Shown: in pieces, positions 1 to 10,183 of the stretch | Position numbering within the stretch: the first letter of the stretch is position 1 | Layout of the letters: the number at the start of each line of letters is the position of its first letter | Program-made: the position numbers and the translations under genes | Notes under the pieces: model-generated | Seen by the model: only the letters and a program-made list of their open reading frames with translations | The model's database searches: none | What the model was told of the DNA's origin: nothing | From: Lepiota brunneoincarnata | Lineage: Eukaryota > Basidiomycota > Agaricomycetes > Agaricales > Agaricaceae | Assembly (NCBI GenBank): GCA_023014365.1 | Contig: JAEBUN010000015.1 | Coordinates: 186,001 to 250,000 of the forward strand | DNA length: 64,000 nt | Direction of reading: 5' to 3'

Positions 1-571
1 CCCCAATCGGCAGCCCCTATGGGAGAAGCCGTGGGTAACCCCAAAGCCCCAGTGCCCCACCCTTTGCCACCTGACCGGATACCTACTACCATGGACTAAC
101 AACCGGTACTTACTTGGCTTAAGCCGGTGGCACCCGGACCAAGCGTTCCCATGTGGGGGGTTACCTGGCCCCTTATCGGGACGTTCGATCTGTTTTTGTT
201 AGAATTCCCCCACTTACCACGCCCTGTGCTTTCGCTCCCTTATCGGGCACAGCCGATCTAGTCCGATCGAGATCGATCCAGATCCACCACTTTGGGCTCC
301 AATGATCTCTCCCCCAGATTTACCCCAGATCGGCGATTGCCAGTCGCCAAATCGGGAACTGAGATCAAGGAGACCATTGAATTTCCTCGGAGATAGTTTA
401 CCCACCCGAAGAACCGAGCACATGGTAGTATCCGATGACAACCGCGCGACCTCTCTCCACTTCACAGGTATGGAGGATGAGAGGAAATCAAACCCCCAAC
501 CTTTCCGGCAGCCGTGTGCAGCCACCTCTCCCCATCTTTAGTGATCGAAACCACTGGGCTAGAGGGGCCCC
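1..571 (-). mobile_element. SINE-T copy 1 (head and body; tail lies outside the window)
   Basis: On the minus strand the element starts near 571 with GGGGCCCC and then an A-box-like TAGCCCAGTGG and a B-box-like GGTTTGATTTCC within the first ~105 nt. This is the layout of a tRNA-derived RNA polymerase III promoter. The body matches 59091-60166 and 61614-62703 throughout. A ~100-codon frame is open here, but the copies differ at many amino acids and the opposite strand is also open, so I do not call it a gene. The 3' tail falls before position 1. Confidence 0.75.
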
Positions 572-913
572 CTCCTAACGCCCTTGTGGCGGAGACCTGA
601 AGTTCTTAGAGCCTTAGTCCGCGGGGTGTAGGGATTTACGGAGGACTGACTCCTAACCCCCTTCGGGGGGGGGGACCTGTTGACCCTATCCACCCCTTGT
701 CTGCCACGCCCTGGTTTCCGTCAGGGTAGCGGGCTCCTCACCCACGCGCACTTCTTTATGGAGTGTAGCCTTTCAAGTCAGCGGGACTCTCTTCCCTACC
801 TTCATTGGTAGTTATACCATGTAGTAGCTGCCTTGTACGTAGCTAGTGCACGCGGACTGTGTTCGAGCACTGCGTTATAAATTGTTGATTTCAAAAAAAA
901 AAAAAAAAAAAAA
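572..913 (+). mobile_element. LINE-B copy B1, 3' UTR fragment with poly(A)
   Basis: A 5'-truncated piece of LINE-B holding only the 3' UTR: the repeated GATTTAYGGAGAAYTGACTCC modules, then TTATAAATTGTTGATTTC and an A-run at 893-913. It abuts the head of SINE-T on the left and LINE-A endonuclease sequence on the right. No target-site duplication is visible across it, so one flank has been lost or rearranged. Confidence 0.85.
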
Positions 914-1320
914 CAGCCTCCTCGAAGGCTTTCAGAGGAATAACAATCCGAAGGGGGCAATGGTCAGATTGACCCCACAGATTGGGACACCACGTGGAAA
1001 GCGGCAGATGGCCTGCAGTCGCCCTCGCAAACATGAGGTCAATCATGGTAGAAGCAAGCCCCTCCCCAAAGGGGAAATGTGTGGGGCCAGGGTTCTCAGA
1101 AAGTGAGAGGTCCAAGCCCAACGAGTCTGCCGTTTCCAGCAGGGAGGCAGCAGCAGCAGGGTTGTGGGGAGCCCACAGGTCCCACTGCGGCGAACAGCAG
1201 TTAAAGTCCCCAGACATGAGGGCACACTGCAGGAGAGAGTCCACGGCATCCGCCAAATAGCGAATGCCCGACTGCCTGTCGTCTGAATAGATGTTAAGAA
1301 AGTACACGGCCTCCCCATAC
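914..1320 (-). pseudogene. LINE-A copy A4, ORF2 endonuclease fragment
   Basis: Minus-strand protein similarity to LINE-A ORF2 from the GEAVYFLN segment through the DFN motif (here GDFNCCSPQW) and the SDH motif (SDHCPL) to KAFEEAV. It is the downstream part of the same decayed LINE-A that resumes at 10184-11269. The two parts are separated by a nested insertion whose 17-nt duplication occupies 1304-1320 and 10184-10200. Its left end is cut by the LINE-B tail at 913. Confidence 0.85.
1304..1320. repeat. Target-site duplication of LINE-A copy A3 (partner 10184-10200)
   Basis: The 17-mer acacggcctccccatac is found immediately before the poly(T) at 1321 and again at 10184-10200, just beyond the later Cop LTR insertion. 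The two copies are identical and rejoin a continuous LINE-A endonuclease frame when the insert is removed. Confidence 0.9.
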
Positions 1321-3229
1321 TTTTTTTTTTTTTTTTTTTTAAATCTCCAATTTATAACGCAGGCCACGTAGGGAGGCCGCGTGCAGCTACTAACTACGGT
1401 ACAACCCGAGCTGTAAGCTATAGGGTATCTGTACATACAATGCATGACCGCGGACGCGAGCATGCGTTTCCCCATGCCCAGGACGAAGCTGCCCCGAACG
1501 AACGGAGGCAGGAAGATGGCTGCCGCCCAGCACGCGGCACAGGAACCAAACCGGAGCGAGGTCCCCCCCCTCATCGGGGGTTAGGGGTCAATTCCCACGT
1601 AAATCCCTACACGCCGCCCGTAGACAGCGGGGGAATAACCAACGCCCCGGCCCGGACCCAACCGGGCGCCAGGCAGAGCCAGTAGCTGATACCCCCCGGG
1701 GGGGGCCCAGCCCTCTCAGCGAACGCGAACGCGGTCGGGGACGCCTCGAGGAAAGCAATGAGAGCCTCGACCGTAGCCGGGACCCCCGCCATGGAGTGCC
1801 TAGGGCAGCCCCGAAACACGTGCTCACGAGTTTCCTTCTGAAACCCGCAGCGACAGGAATAATCTTCCTGTGGGAAAAAGCGCCTCCGATAGCCCCCTAT
1901 CGGCGCGTGGTTAAGAATAGCATGTGTCATCCGGGCCATTACTGACACCGAGTGAGCGTGCGGGATCCAGGCCCCACTGTGGAGATACATGGGCCGCAGG
2001 GGACGGTCATCGTCCCTGGCGAGCTGGAGGAAACCATACCCGCGATGGTCAGGATCCTGGAACAAGTCGATCCAGCGATCCTGACACGACCGTACTTCCT
2101 CCTTCCGGAGATAGTCAAGCGAGGCCCGGGGACAAGCCCCAACCCCAACGGGAGGCAATAACCGAGCGAAGTCGTGCACCTGAGTGTGGAAAGGCCACCT
2201 CGCATGCGAGGGGACCTCCCAGAAGTGGACCAAGCGGGCCGGACCTCCAGCAAACCACTCGGCGAGAAGGCGGCAGACCGCCAAGGAGTGACCCTGGGCG
2301 GAGTGCACCGACGGGTCCACCGCCCGCCTGGCCGAGGCCATCGAGTCGGTGAATAACACGAGACTAGCGGCGCCCTCGCCAGAAACTGCCTTGGACACCG
2401 CCAGTCGGATGGCGAAAAGCTCGGCCTCGGGAGCCGTAACCTTCCCCCCTGGAAGCTGGACCGCGTGGATGCAGTCCAGCCCCTGGAATACTTGGGCGGC
2501 CGAAACCGCCTGGTGGACCCGGCGGGGCGGCAGACTCGCGTCCGTCGCTGCCACCAGAACCCCCGGATCAGCCTGCGCCCGGGCCAGAACCCGGTCGAGA
2601 GTCGCGACATGGGCTGTGAGGGCGTCCTCCGCCCCCCAGTCATAAGAGTGGAAGCGGACCCGGTCGGGGTACACATCCAGGAGACGGCGCCCCGGCCAGG
2701 CCTCCGGCGCAACAGCGTCAAAAGGCCCAGCGAGGGCGGCAAGACGCTGGTTAGCGTCGACAACAGGCCCCTTCACCTTGATCAGCTCGCGGGGAGGGAG
2801 CCTGGCTATGGACCGGATGTGGGACCGGAGATCACCGCTGTAGCCCCAGCCAAGGAGGGCACGAACGGGATGGCCTGGAGCAAGCGTGGCGTACCGCAGC
2901 TCGGCACGGTCACGAAGCTTCTGGAGATGAAGATGAATGGGGATCAGGCCCACAATGGCCCCAACCCCCCCATCGGGCGATGTCCTGAAGGCGCCGGTGA
3001 TCCAGAGCGCAGCCCGACGCTGTATCCGGCGAAGGTGGTCCCGAGCGCTCTTACACCTGGCGCCCCGGTAGTACCACAGACGGAAGCCGTACGTGGCTAT
3101 AGGAACCATGCACGACCGATATAGAAGGCGCTTCTGGTCTGGCAGAAGCCCCTGGACGGAATTACCAAGCATCCCCATGGCCTTGACCATGCACATAGCC
3201 TTAGTAGAATAGAAGCGAACATGCTCCTT
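1321..3229 (-). mobile_element. LINE-A copy A3, 5'-truncated
   Basis: The poly(T) at 1321-1340 is the A-tail of a minus-strand LINE-A. The 3' UTR follows and then the RT thumb to RNase H coding region. The 5' truncation point is at AAGGAGCATG (3229). The 17-nt duplication (1304-1320 and 10184-10200) shows it inserted into the endonuclease region of an older LINE-A. A Cop LTR later inserted exactly at its 5' junction. Confidence 0.9.
1607..3229 (-). pseudogene. LINE-A ORF2 C-terminal part (RT thumb, RNase H, CCHC finger), stop codon lost
   Basis: The frame is open from KEHVRFYSTKA through the RNase H motifs (ATDASLPPRR, PEAELFAIRLAV, LFTDSMASARR) to the terminal C-x-C-x8-H-x4-C finger. EN and the RT catalytic motifs are missing because of 5' truncation. 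The family TAG stop after GPPPGGI is changed (TAG to TAC), so the frame runs about 27 codons into the 3' UTR and ends at 1607. It cannot support retrotransposition. Identity to the other copies is high, so this is a fairly young insertion. Confidence 0.85.
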
Positions 3230-3359
3230 ACACGTGTTGAAGCAGGAGCGTTGGGGGACTGGTAAGGAGTCCTAACAGCGAAGGAACGAGTGTATTACGC
3301 GAAGGGAACGACTAGAAACGAAAGGAACAAGCTGTGGACAGCTGTGAGAGACTGGAGTG

Positions 3360-3373
3360 GAGATAGAACTAAC
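3360..3373. repeat. Target-site duplication of LINE-A copy A1 (partner 9940-9953)
   Basis: gagatagaactaac precedes the LINE-A 5' end at 3374 and follows its poly(A) at 9940-9953. The two copies are identical over 14 nt, and removing the LINE restores the Cop LTR exactly. Confidence 0.95.
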
Positions 3374-3491
3374 CATCCCTTCTTGGACTTCAACCACCAC
3401 AAACTCGCTGCACAGCCACCGCCTACCCCTACTCGCTATCCTCTGCAACGAGCTCTTGTAGTCTGATCATCGATCTTAAAGTCCTACGCGC

Positions 3492-5687
3492 ATGCCTCCA
3501 AGGTCTACTCGTTCCTCTCAGGGAGTGGGGGCGCCTCCGCCGGCGGATCCTTCGTCGCCGGACCCCCTCGCCTTGGCTACCTCTCGCACTCAGGATGCCC
3601 CCCCCGGCTCCTCTCGACCTGGCTACAGCTCTGCGTCGCAAGCTGTGGTCCCTGCTCCGGCTGCTGAGGCCCCCAAGAGGCCTCGCGAGTCCGCTGTTTA
3701 CCCGGATGACGCCCCGGTGACCCCCCGTCCCAAGCGCACCCGTACGCCCGAGCCCTCCGCCCCTCTGAGGCAGGAACTCGACCTCGAATCGGTCTCTGGC
3801 TCCTCCAGGATGGCTGTTGATCCTGGAGCCGAGCCGTCCCCCGGCCCCGCTTTTAGGGGGGAGGAGGAGGATCCCGAGTTCGTCCCCACCTTCCTCGCCC
3901 TTTCCCGCAGCCCCGCGGATGCAGAGGGTGAGGCTGGGATCGTGGCGGACGCTCTCGACGTCGTTGCGCTGTGGCTGGAGAGAGCCAAGCGCGGCAACCT
4001 TTCTGCAGGCGGCAGCGCGGAGGTCGCCCGCTCCCTGGCCAGGCTCTTTCGCGAGGTGGAAGAGCAGGACTGGGATGATATCCCCTTTGAGGAGGGCAAG
4101 CGCACCATGAGGCTCCATGAGTGGGCCTCTGAGGTGTATGGTCCGTCCAGGCCGGGCACCCCTACCCCTGCGCAAGGGAAGGGCAAACGGCCGGACTCTA
4201 CTGCACCTGCCGCCCCTGTTGGGGTTGCAGGCAGTATGCACGCCCCCTCTCCTAGGGCCTCTGTGGCTCCTATGGAGGTGGATGGCGCTCCTCAGGCGGG
4301 CGGCTCACGCCGCACCCCTTGGGAGGGTAACCTCCCCCTGCCTCCTGCTCCAGCGGAGGATTTGGGGCGTTTTCCTGCCGGGTATGCGCGTCCTGCGCCT
4401 ACTCAGCAATTCTTCAGGAACCTGGCCCGCACAGGGTTGGGCAATCCTGTCCCAGTGGCTCGTAACCCCGGCGCGGGGCAGCGGCCATCTCGTATCAGGG
4501 CGGCGCGAGCCGCCAATGTTCCTCCGCTGTCGGCGGCGGACAGGGCTCGGCTGGCTGCGAGGCCACCCCCTGGTCCCCCCCCTCTGCGCGTCAACTTGGC
4601 TACTAAGCCTCGTTCCCCGCCCCGCTCTTATGCGGCTGCGGCCGTCTCCTCCCCGTCGGGTCTCGTCGACCTGGCGCGTGCTCTCCCGGGGCTACCTTCT
4701 CATAAGGTGGTCTCGTTCCATCGGCAGGCAGCAGCCGCCCAGCAGCCACCCAAGGCCCCCAAGCCGAGGATGACTACGTCTGGACCTTCGCGCAAGCAGG
4801 TCATGCTCACCCTCGCGGGGGGCGGTCTCCCGGTTAACCTGGGCCCCGTCGTCTGCGCGGAGATTCATCGGGTGGCGGCCGCCGCTCTGGCGTCTGCGGG
4901 CTCGCTCGTTCGTATCGAGCGGGTCCAGCAGATGGACTCACATGTAGCTTGCTACACCACCGCCGTGCCCAGTGAGCTGGACATCGGCACTATCAGGAAC
5001 GCTGTCCGCGGCAATTGGCCCAATGCCGTCGTCGACGCGAACCTTCCCCGCTCGAAGAGCTACCTCAAGCTCCTCGACGCGCCTATGTTCCGGGGCGGGC
5101 AGCCCTGGCTCACGCCCGACAGGGTGGTCGAGGCCATGCAGCGATCTGTGTGGTCTGAGTATTTCGTGCTGGCCACCAGGCCTCGCATCGTCAAGAACTC
5201 GCGCGCCGCTGACACGGCGACTGTGTTCTTTGAGATCTGGGACTCTCAGCAGGGTTCCAACGCGAAGACGGTCTCCCGACGCGTCGTCACTATCGACGGC
5301 ACTCCGTGCAGGATTATCCCTGCGAAGGCCAACCCCGGTGTCCCCCTCTGCCAGCGCTGCTGGAAGTGGGGGCACCCTTCTCTAGCCTGCCGACGCGAGG
5401 CTATCCGCTGCTCTCACTGCGGCGGCCCGCATTCCCCGACTAACCATCGGGCGTTTGCGTCGTGTTGCAAGGGCCAACCCAACCACAGGCCGCCCATTGC
5501 CCCTACCCCCGCTGACCGCCCCTGCCCTCACGCGCCTGTGTGCGTGAATTGCGGAGGCGCTCACGCCGCTTCGGCTTCGGCCTGCCCGTTCTGGGCTCAC
5601 CGCTTCGATCGGGAGTGGATTGAGCGCCGGTACGATTCTCCGGTAAGGGTCCGTTCCCCACCGCGTCAACCCCGCTTACCCCAATGA
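3492..5687 (+). CDS. LINE-A ORF1 protein (gag-like, zinc knuckles), copy A1
   Basis: A 731-residue ORF1 protein of a fungal LINE. Such proteins bind element RNA and form the ribonucleoprotein particle (family knowledge). The N-terminal ~400 residues are Pro/Ala/Ser/Arg-rich and look disordered. The C-terminal third has three zinc knuckles: CQRCWKWGHPSLAC at about 620-633, a CxxCx3H type at about 641-653 (CSHCGGPHSPTNH), and CVNCGGAHAASASAC at about 684-698. The start at 3492 is the first ATG after the 5' UTR and is shared with the copy at 17943. The stop TGA overlaps the ORF2 ATG as ATGA, suggesting translation of ORF2 by termination-reinitiation. The frame is intact, and the first knuckle keeps its His, unlike copy A2. 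Confidence 0.9.
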   Translation: MPPRSTRSSQGVGAPPPADPSSPDPLALATSRTQDAPPGSSRPGYSSASQAVVPAPAAEAPKRPRESAVYPDDAPVTPRPKRTRTPEPSAPLRQELDLESVSGSSRMAVDPGAEPSPGPAFRGEEEDPEFVPTFLALSRSPADAEGEAGIVADALDVVALWLERAKRGNLSAGGSAEVARSLARLFREVEEQDWDDIPFEEGKRTMRLHEWASEVYGPSRPGTPTPAQGKGKRPDSTAPAAPVGVAGSMHAPSPRASVAPMEVDGAPQAGGSRRTPWEGNLPLPPAPAEDLGRFPAGYARPAPTQQFFRNLARTGLGNPVPVARNPGAGQRPSRIRAARAANVPPLSAADRARLAARPPPGPPPLRVNLATKPRSPPRSYAAAAVSSPSGLVDLARALPGLPSHKVVSFHRQAAAAQQPPKAPKPRMTTSGPSRKQVMLTLAGGGLPVNLGPVVCAEIHRVAAAALASAGSLVRIERVQQMDSHVACYTTAVPSELDIGTIRNAVRGNWPNAVVDANLPRSKSYLKLLDAPMFRGGQPWLTPDRVVEAMQRSVWSEYFVLATRPRIVKNSRAADTATVFFEIWDSQQGSNAKTVSRRVVTIDGTPCRIIPAKANPGVPLCQRCWKWGHPSLACRREAIRCSHCGGPHSPTNHRAFASCCKGQPNHRPPIAPTPADRPCPHAPVCVNCGGAHAASASACPFWAHRFDREWIERRYDSPVRVRSPPRQPRLPQ

Positions 5688-8600
5688 ATAGGGACCGTCA
5701 GGAACCTAGGAGATTGAGGAGAGCATGTCGTATATGGTCACAGAATGTATTCCGTAGCTACATTCTTGTGGACAGTTTACTAGAACAATTCAAGGATGAG
5801 GTTGATATGTTCTTACTACAGGAGCCGCCTTGGCGCTCCATCCGTCGCGTTCCGTCCTCCTCTGACCCTGACGGGGATGAGGTTGTCGGGGCGCCTAAGC
5901 ATCCGGAGTGGCTGTGTTTGTTCCGCCCTCCTTCTTCCCCGGATCAGCCTCCTCGGGTTATGGCGTATGTACATAACCGGATGATGCGGCTCCGTCCCTC
6001 GCTTTGACGTGACGTCGTCGATCATCGTGACGTCATGGCCATCTCCATGTTCCTGCATGGGGAGGCCGTGTACTTTCTTAACGTCTACTCGGACGACAGG
6101 CAGTCGGGCATCCGCTATCTTGCGGATGCAGTCGACTCTCTCCCGCAGTGCGCCCTCATGTCGGGGGACTTCAACTGCCGTTCGCCGCAGTGGGACCCGT
6201 GGGCTCCCCACAATCCCGCTGCTGCCGCCTCCCTGCTGGAAACGGCGGACTCGTTGGGCCTGGATCTCTCGCTCCCTGAGAACCCGGGCCCCACGCACTT
6301 CCCCTTTGAGGAGGGGCTCGCTTCTACCGTGATCAACCTTGTGTTTGCGAGGGCGGCTGCGGGCCATCTGCCGCTTCCCACGCGGTGTCCCAATCTGCGG
6401 GGTCAATCTGACCACTGCCCCCTTCGGATCACTATCCCTCTGGAGGCCTTCGAGGAGGCTGTGCCCAGGCGCTCGCTGAAGCGGGGCTCGGATGAGGAGG
6501 CCGAGTTCCTAGCTGAGGTATCGACGGGGCTTATGGGCCTGGACTTTCCGGACCTGGGCTCATCTGACAGGATCGACGAGGTGGCCCTGGCTATCTCTGC
6601 GGTCTTCTCCGAGGCGTGGCTCGCCCACTCCAAAGAGATCTGCGTCGTCTCACGGTCTAAGCCGTGGTGGGACGACGAGTGCTCGCGCACCTACGCGGTG
6701 TATTCTCGGTCTCGGGACCGGGAGGACGCTCGCACGTTTAAGCGAACCTGGAAGGCTGCCAAACGCAAGTTCTTCGATGAGCGCATCGAGGAGATTGCTT
6801 CTACCAACAAGCGCCCCTGGGACCTGATGGACTGGGTCAGGGCGCGCAAGTTGCCTCCCTGCGAGGCGATCCGCTATCGCGATCGCCCCTGCAACACCCT
6901 CGAGGAGCTCTGGGAGGGGCTCCACGGTTCTTACAACACCGCCAACGACCGCCCGGTCGATGTCGGGGTTCTTGATCAGATCGATCCGCTCCCGCCGCGG
7001 GAGTGGCCGGTCTTTTCCGACTTGGAGATGCACGAGGCCTTGCGCGCGTGCTCTTCTTTGTCCTCACCCGGTCCAGACCACGTCACGTGGACGCACCTCA
7101 AGTCCGTTCTTGCGGGCCCGACGGTCACCCATTTGGTCTGTCGGATCGCCGATGCCTGCATGGAGTGCGGGCATTGGCCTTGTCACTTTAAGGAGAGCGT
7201 GTCGGTTATCATACCGAAGCCTGGCAAGCCCTCCTATGCCACTCCGAAGGCGTTCAGACCGATCGTCCTTCTCAATACTCTCGGTAAACTTATCGAGAAA
7301 ATGATCTCGCGCCGCTTGCAGTTTGAGGCTGTCAAGTTTGGCGTGTTTCATCCGAACCAGTTTGGCGGTGTGATCCAGCAGTCCACCGAAGATGCTGGTG
7401 CCTTTCTCGTGCACCTTGTTCGTGCCGGGTGGGCCCGCGGGTTGAAGACGAGTGTTCTCGCCTTCGACATCGCACAGTTCTTCCCATCCCTGAACCATGG
7501 GATGCTTCTCGCGGTTCTGGCTCGACAGGGGTTTTCCCCTTGTGTGGGCCGGTTCTTCGCTTCTTATCTCACGGGGAGGTTTACCAGCTACGCCTGGAAC
7601 TCCTTCCTGTCTGAACCGTTCCGGGCGGAGGTGGGGGTGGGCCAGGGGTCTGCCCTCTCACCCGTCCTGTCCGGCCTCTACTTGGCCCCGGCCATGTATA
7701 TCATCGAGCGTCGGCTCCCACAGCCGGGCCTTTCGCTCCTGTCTTACGTCGACGATGGCACCATCGTGGCGCAGGCCTGGGACCTGGACGCTAACTGCGT
7801 CCTACTCCGCAGATCTTACGAGGTTGTCCATGACACCTTTACCCGGTTCGCACTGGTCGTGGAGCACGACAAGTCCGAGCTGTTCCATTTCTCACGGGAC
7901 CGTTCCGGTGAGAACCCCCCGGTGGACTTGGGGTTTCCCCCGTTCACTGGCGCTACCCCTCTTCGGCCCAAGACCTATTGGAGGTACTTGGGTTTCTATT
8001 TCGATCGTGCCCTTACGTTTAAGGAGCATGTTCGCTTCTACTCTACCAAGGCTATTTCCACGGTCAAGGCCATGGGGATGCTTGGTAATTCTGTCCGGGG
8101 GCTTCTGCCAGACCAGAAGCGCCTTCTATATCGGTCGTGCGTAGTTCCTATAGCCACGTACGGCTTTCGTCTGTGGTATTACCGGGGTGCCAGGTGTAAG
8201 GGCGCCTTGGACCACTTCCGCCGGATGCAGCGCCGGGCTGCGCTCTGGATCACCGGCGCCTTTAGGACGTCACCCGATGGGGGGGTTGGGGCCATTGCGG
8301 GCTTGATCCCCATTCATCTTCATCTCCGGAAGCTTCGTGACCGTGCCGAGTTGCGGTACGCCACGCTTGCTCTGGGCCATCCCGTTCGTGCCCTCCTTGG
8401 CTGGGGCTACAGCGGTGATCTCCGGTCCCATGTCCGGTCCATAGCCAGGCTCCCCCCCCGCGAGCTGATCAAGGTGAAGGGGCCTGTTGTCGACGCTAAC
8501 CAGCGTCTTGCTGCCCTCGCTGGGCCCTTCGACGCGGTGGCGCCGGAGGCCTGGCCGGGGCGCCGCCTTTTGGATGTGTACCCCGAGCGGGTCCGCTTCC

Positions 8601-9568
8601 ACTCTTACGACCGCGGGGCGGAGGACGCCCTTGCGGCCCATATCGCGGCTCTCGACCGGGTACTTGCCCGGGCGCAGGCTGATCCGGGGGTTCTGGTGGC
8701 GGCGACGGACGCGAGTCTGCCGCCCCGCCGGGTCCACCAGGCGGTTTCGGCCGCCCAAGTATTCCAGGGGCTGGACTGCATCCATGCGGTCCGGCTTCCG
8801 GGGGGGAAGGTTACGGCTCCCGAGGCCGAGCTTTTCGCCATTCGACTGGCGGTGTCCAGGGCAGTTTCTGTCGAGGGCGCTGCTGGTCTTGTCTTATTCA
8901 CCGACTCGATGGCCTCGGCCAGGCGGGCGGTGGACCCGTCGGTGCACTCCGCCCAGGGTCATTCCTTGGCGGTCTGCCGCCTTCTCGCCGAGTGGTTTGC
9001 CGGGGATCCGGCCCGCTCGGTTCATTTCTGGGAGGTCCCTTCGCTTGCGAAGTGGCCTTTCCACACTCAGGTGCACGACTTCGCAAGGTCGCTGCCTCCC
9101 GTTGGGGTAGGGGCTCGGTCCCAGGCCTCGCTTGACTACCTCCGCAAGGAGGAAGTACGGTCGTGTCAGGACCGCTGGATCGACTTGTTCCAGGATCCTG
9201 ACCATCGCGGGCATGGTTTCCTCCAGCTCGCCAGGGACGATGACCGTCCCCTGCGGCCCACGTATCTCCACGGTGGTGCCTGGATCCCGCACGCTCACTC
9301 GGTTTCAGTAATGGCCCGGATGATGCGTGCTATTCTTAATCACGTGCCGATAGGGGGCTATCGGAGGCGCTTTTTCCCACAGGAAGATTATTCCTGTCGC
9401 TGCGGGTTTCGGGAGGAGACTCGTGAGCACGTGTTTCGGAGCTGCCCCAGGCACTCCATGGCGGGGGTCCCGGCTACGGTCGAGGCTCTCATTGCTTTCC
9501 TCGAGGCGTCCCCGACCGCGTTCGCGTTCGCCGAGAGGGCCGGGCCCCCCCCAGGGGGTATCGGCTAG
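5684..9568 (+). pseudogene. LINE-A ORF2 polyprotein (EN-RT-RNase H) with one premature stop, copy A1
   Basis: ORF2 starts at ATG 5684 inside the ORF1 stop (ATGA). It encodes the element's nicking endonuclease and target-primed reverse transcriptase. Codon 108 (6005-6007) is TGA where copy A2 has CGA, a single CpG transition. The frame then stays open to the TAG at 9568. Motifs in order: WSQN, LLQEPPW, GDFNC and SDHCPL (apurinic-type EN); FDIAQFFPSLNH, GVGQGSALSP and YVDD (RT); ATDAS, PEAELFAIR and FTDSMASARR (RNase H); and a C-x-C-x8-H-x4-C finger near the end. Everything except the stop looks functional. Readthrough or supply of ORF2 in trans by copy A2 cannot be excluded from sequence. Confidence 0.92.
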
Positions 9569-9907
9569 TAGCTCTGCCTGGCGCCCAGTAGGGTCCAGGC
9601 TGGGGTGTTGGTTATTCCCCCGCTGCCTTCGGGCGGTGTGTAGGGATTTACGTGGGAATTGACCCCTAACCCCCGATAAGGGGGGGGACCTCGTCCTGGC
9701 TTCGTTCCTGTGCCGCGCGCTGGGCGGCAGCCGTCTTCCCACCTCCGTTCACTCGGGGCGGCTTCGTCCTGGGCATGGGGAAACGCATGCCCGCATCCGC
9801 GGTCACGCGTTGTATGTACAGATACCCCGTAGTGTACCGCTCGGTCGTTTGTACTGTAGTACGTTGCTGCGCACGGCCTCCCTACGCGGCCCGTGTAATA
9901 AATTGGA

Positions 9908-9939
<32 letters not shown>
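9569..9939 (+). other. LINE-A 3' UTR, terminal motif and poly(A) (copy A1)
   Basis: The UTR holds one copy of the module GTAGGGATTTACGTGGGAA...GACCCCTAACCCCC...GGGGGACC (9640-9690), which is also present twice in LINE-B. A bulged hairpin (GCGGCC / GGCCCGC type in the other copies) then precedes the terminal AAATTGGAGATTT and an A-tail at 9913-9939. The terminal block is shared with LINE-B and SINE-T. Confidence 0.8.
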
Positions 9940-9941
<2 letters not shown>

Positions 9942-10183
9942 GATAGAACTAACTACTCACCTGTGGACAGCTGTGAGAGACTGGAAGTCCCAAAAGTGTC
10001 CACAGGAGCAAGTCCATGTCTAGATCACAAGACTAGCTACCAAAAGCGTCCAGGCCTATCTACAAGTCCACAAACACAACAACAAACAAGTGGGACTGTT
10101 CAGAGCACAATAAGACAAGTGCACACTGCTCACCACAGGAGTGCACATAGCACATCCTGGCATGTCACAGGGCACTCCTAACA

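Larger units (their letters stand above)
3374..9939 (+). mobile_element. LINE-A copy A1, full length (6.57 kb)
   Basis: A complete element runs from catcccttcttgg at 3374 through a ~118-nt 5' UTR, ORF1, an ATGA overlap into ORF2, a ~345-nt 3' UTR ending TAATAAATTGGAGATTT (family consensus TTATAAATTG), and an A-tail to 9939. It is bounded by a perfect 14-nt duplication and has no 5' truncation. ORF2 carries one premature TGA, so this copy is probably inactive by itself. The perfect duplication and few lesions point to recent insertion. Confidence 0.95.
3235..10183 (-). mobile_element. Cop solo LTR, split by a full-length LINE-A
   Basis: 3235-3373 plus 9954-10183 together give 369 nt, the same length as the LTR at 38286-38654, in reverse orientation. 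Ends are TGTTAGGAG...GCTTCAACA on the LTR's own strand (TG...CA). It is flanked by a perfect 5-bp duplication ACACG at 3230-3234 and 10184-10188. No Cop internal sequence adjoins it, so it is a solo LTR left by LTR-LTR recombination, later hit by LINE-A copy A1. Confidence 0.92.

Noticed and set aside
214..525. ~100-codon ORF on the SINE-T sense strand, open in three copies
   Set aside because: Amino-acid differences are numerous and mostly CpG-type replacements, and the opposite strand is equally open. It looks neutral.
846..1574. Lysine- or phenylalanine-run proteins across A-tails
   Set aside because: Frames reading through poly(A) or poly(T) at element junctions; no biological product is implied.
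1939..2763. Long antisense frames over the LINE RNase H regions (also on the other LINE copies)
   Set aside because: They shadow the high-GC coding frame and carry no domain or start context.
5684..9568. TGA as a sense codon (alternative genetic code)
   Set aside because: TGA serves as the ORF1 stop of LINE-A, and internal TGAs fall where sister copies have CGA or TGG. CpG decay explains them.
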